64,000 bases of DNA. Source: Rhodospirillales bacterium (GTDB taxonomy: Bacteria; Pseudomonadota; Alphaproteobacteria; Micavibrionales; UBA1664). Position numbers and translations under genes: made by a program. Below are positions 62,831-64,000 of the stretch, one piece after another. Every line of letters begins with the position of its first letter. The stretch's first letter is position 1. The stretch covers positions 496,001-560,000 of the forward strand of contig CP060260.1 in the NCBI GenBank assembly GCA_023898805.1. Reading direction: 5' to 3'. The notes beneath the pieces were generated by a model. That model was not told the DNA's origin. It worked only from the letters and a program-made list of their open reading frames with translations, and ran no database searches.

Positions 62831-63271
62831 TCAGGCCGCCTCGGCCACCCAGGGATTGACGATGTTCAGATGCGGCGCGGCAATGGAATCGCGCGTCACA
62901 AGCTGCAGATTGTGTTTGAGCGCGAAAGCCGCCTGTAATCCCGCGATCGCGCTCAGACGCGAATCCAGCCTGCCCGCGAGCGACCCCCAGAACGCCGCGA
63001 CTTCGGGCGTCAGGGTCAGGATATGGCCGCGAAACCACGATTGCATGTCGGTCAGGATCCAGCGCATCAGCGCAGTGCGCCGGTCGGGATCGTTGACCTG
63101 GTCCAGCGCCGCCATAAGCTCGCCGACGGTGATGGCGGAAACATAGAATCTATCCTGATCGACGCTTTCCATCCACGCCGTGACCTGCGGCGACGGATCG
63201 GGCCGCAGCGTTTCAAGCAGAACGGACGTATCAAGCAGATAGCCCTGTGCGTTCTGGGTTTTTCGGCTCAC
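62831..63271 (-). CDS. VapC-like PIN-domain toxin, possibly degenerate
   Basis: The 146-residue protein resembles VapC ribonucleases of toxin-antitoxin pairs. It has the first acidic residue in YLLDTSVLLE (Asp14) and the second in ITVGELMAAL (Glu51). The usual third and fourth acidic positions appear changed: AGLQAAFALKHNLQLVTRD stands where DALIAATALxHxLxLVTRN is expected, and the later Asp of TRNxxDF is Ala. The start overlaps the antitoxin stop by four bases. Activity is therefore doubtful. Confidence 0.82.
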   Translation of the reverse strand: MSRKTQNAQGYLLDTSVLLETLRPDPSPQVTAWMESVDQDRFYVSAITVGELMAALDQVNDPDRRTALMRWILTDMQSWFRGHILTLTPEVAAFWGSLAGRLDSRLSAIAGLQAAFALKHNLQLVTRDSIAAPHLNIVNPWVAEAA

Positions 63272-63513
63272 AGCGCGAACTCCCGCGTTTTGCCTTCACG
63301 CTCCGCCGCAAGCTCCATGCCCGAAAGCGGCGAGGAGCGCATCAACGAGAGAAGCGAGGGTTTTTGCGCGCTCAGCGCCTCGTAATCGCGCACGGTCATC
63401 ACCACGATTTCCGGCTTGCCACGCAATGTCACCATATGCGGCCCCTTGGCCTTGACCCGGCGCACGAATTCGGAAAATTTGGCTTTGGTATCCTGTAGGC
63501 TCCACGAATCCAT
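63268..63513 (-). CDS. Phd/YefM-type antitoxin
   Basis: The 81-residue protein starts WSLQDTKAKFSEFVRRVKAK, followed by a TLRGKPEIVVMTVRDYEAL stretch. This is the Phd/YefM fold, which binds its operator with the N-terminal part and the toxin with its tail. The toxin gene follows with an ATGA overlap. Such pairs usually repress their own promoter; I see no clear operator palindrome in the short gap before it. Confidence 0.85.
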   Translation of the reverse strand: MDSWSLQDTKAKFSEFVRRVKAKGPHMVTLRGKPEIVVMTVRDYEALSAQKPSLLSLMRSSPLSGMELAAEREGKTREFAL

Positions 63514-63546
63514 GACGGCTCCTGACTATTGAACTGGTCAGGACAT

Positions 63547-64000
63547 TTAGACCGGCGCGCACATCCCCGTCAACCACTCCGCCAAATCCGGCGGAACAAG
63601 CGGCGCCAGCACCGCCAGCACCCGCGCGTGATAGGCGTTCAGCCACGCCTTTTCGTCCGCGCGCATAAGGGCAAGGTCGAGCGCACGCGTATCGAAAGGC
63701 GCCAGCGTCACGGGGTCGAGGCGCAGATATCCCGGCATGTCTTCGGCGGGCACGACAAGGCAAAGATTTTCAAGCCGGATGCCGAATTTCCCTTCCAGAT
63801 ACACGCCCGGCTCCACCGACATCAAAATCCCCGGCTTCAGCGGCTCCGCCGCACGCGTGACCTTGGGCGAAAAATTGCACGGGCCTTCATGCACGTTCAG
63901 GCAATACCCCACCCCGTGCCCGGTGCCGTGCGCGTAATCCAGCCCCGCCTCCCACAGCGGCGCGCGCGCCAACGCGTCCAGTTGCCCGCCCGACGTACCT
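63547..64000 (-). CDS. Xaa-Pro aminopeptidase (M24), 3' part only
   Basis: The frame is open through the right edge of the window, so the start lies outside. The visible 150 residues include the M24B metal motifs DYAHGTGHGVGYCLNVHEGP and SVEPGVYLEGKFGIRLEN. They end with the C-terminal extension of eukaryote-like aminopeptidase P (LRLDPVTLAPFDTRALDLAL). The enzyme removes N-terminal residues before proline. The visible metal ligands are intact. Confidence 0.9.
   Translation of the reverse strand, partial: GTSGGQLDALARAPLWEAGLDYAHGTGHGVGYCLNVHEGPCNFSPKVTRAAEPLKPGILMSVEPGVYLEGKFGIRLENLCLVVPAEDMPGYLRLDPVTLAPFDTRALDLALMRADEKAWLNAYHARVLAVLAPLVPPDLAEWLTGMCAPV

Overview
The window is a dense stretch of alphaproteobacterial chromosome. 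About 44 kb is a flagellar and cell-cycle locus, followed by about 19 kb of housekeeping and transport genes. I place it among the Alphaproteobacteria because it carries flbT, flaF, fliX, flbD and ctrA, a set known mainly from this class (Caulobacter paradigm). Other signs are a DksA with a single cysteine and TTAA-type CtrA boxes. GC is high inside genes and drops sharply in control regions. I see no rRNA or tRNA gene, no insertion sequence, no prophage and no CRISPR array.

Layout. 1-1.9 kb: two proteins of unknown function. 2.1-5.5 kb: flgF-flgG-flgA-flgH (rod, P-ring chaperone, L-ring) behind a sigma-54 type promoter and ending in a hairpin terminator. 5.5-7.2 kb, minus strand: an unknown gene, dksA and fliX. 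7.3-13.9 kb: flgI, a rod-binding protein, an FlgN-like chaperone, fliK, flgD and flgE behind a second sigma-54 promoter. 14.0-21.2 kb: a TPR-methyltransferase, a TPR-glycosyltransferase resembling FlmG, a large flagellin, flbT, flaF and a FlaG-like gene. 21.7-31.7 kb: fliF-fliG-fliH-fliN-motA, two unrelated genes, then flbD and flhA. 31.7-37.5 kb: an unknown protein, a SulP transporter, a putative zinc metallopeptidase, flhF and flhG. 37.5-44 kb: a second FliK-like protein, an internally duplicated unknown, fliJ, fliI, and divergent ctrA with a secreted partner.

45-64 kb: pgsA-pyrD-HAD phosphatase; a low-molecular-weight phosphatase; a Yej-type oligopeptide ABC transporter (yejA, yejB, yejE, yejF) interleaved with kdsB, a histidine phosphatase, a degenerate inositol-phosphatase-like protein, a 904-residue orphan, an M20 amidohydrolase, an acetyltransferase and argF. 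Then come rpsU, a small membrane protein, a Phd/VapC-like pair and the 3' part of an Xaa-Pro aminopeptidase.

How the genes work together (inference from family knowledge plus sites I can read). CtrA probably acts first: TTAA pairs overlap the -35 of a fliF promoter and of the flagellin promoter, and two lie between ctrA and fliI. Completion of the basal body would then release FlbD through FliX, and FlbD would activate the sigma-54 promoters of flgF and flgI. FlbT and FlaF would tune flagellin output, perhaps through a stem-loop in the flagellin leader. The TPR-methyltransferase and TPR-glycosyltransferase next to flagellin look like a flagellin-modification pair. FlhF and FlhG would set the place and number of flagella. 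The least explained parts are the two TPR enzymes, the metallopeptidase beside flhF, the GESH-motif protein inside the flagellar cluster, the pseudo-phosphatase within the Yej operon and the 904-residue orphan.
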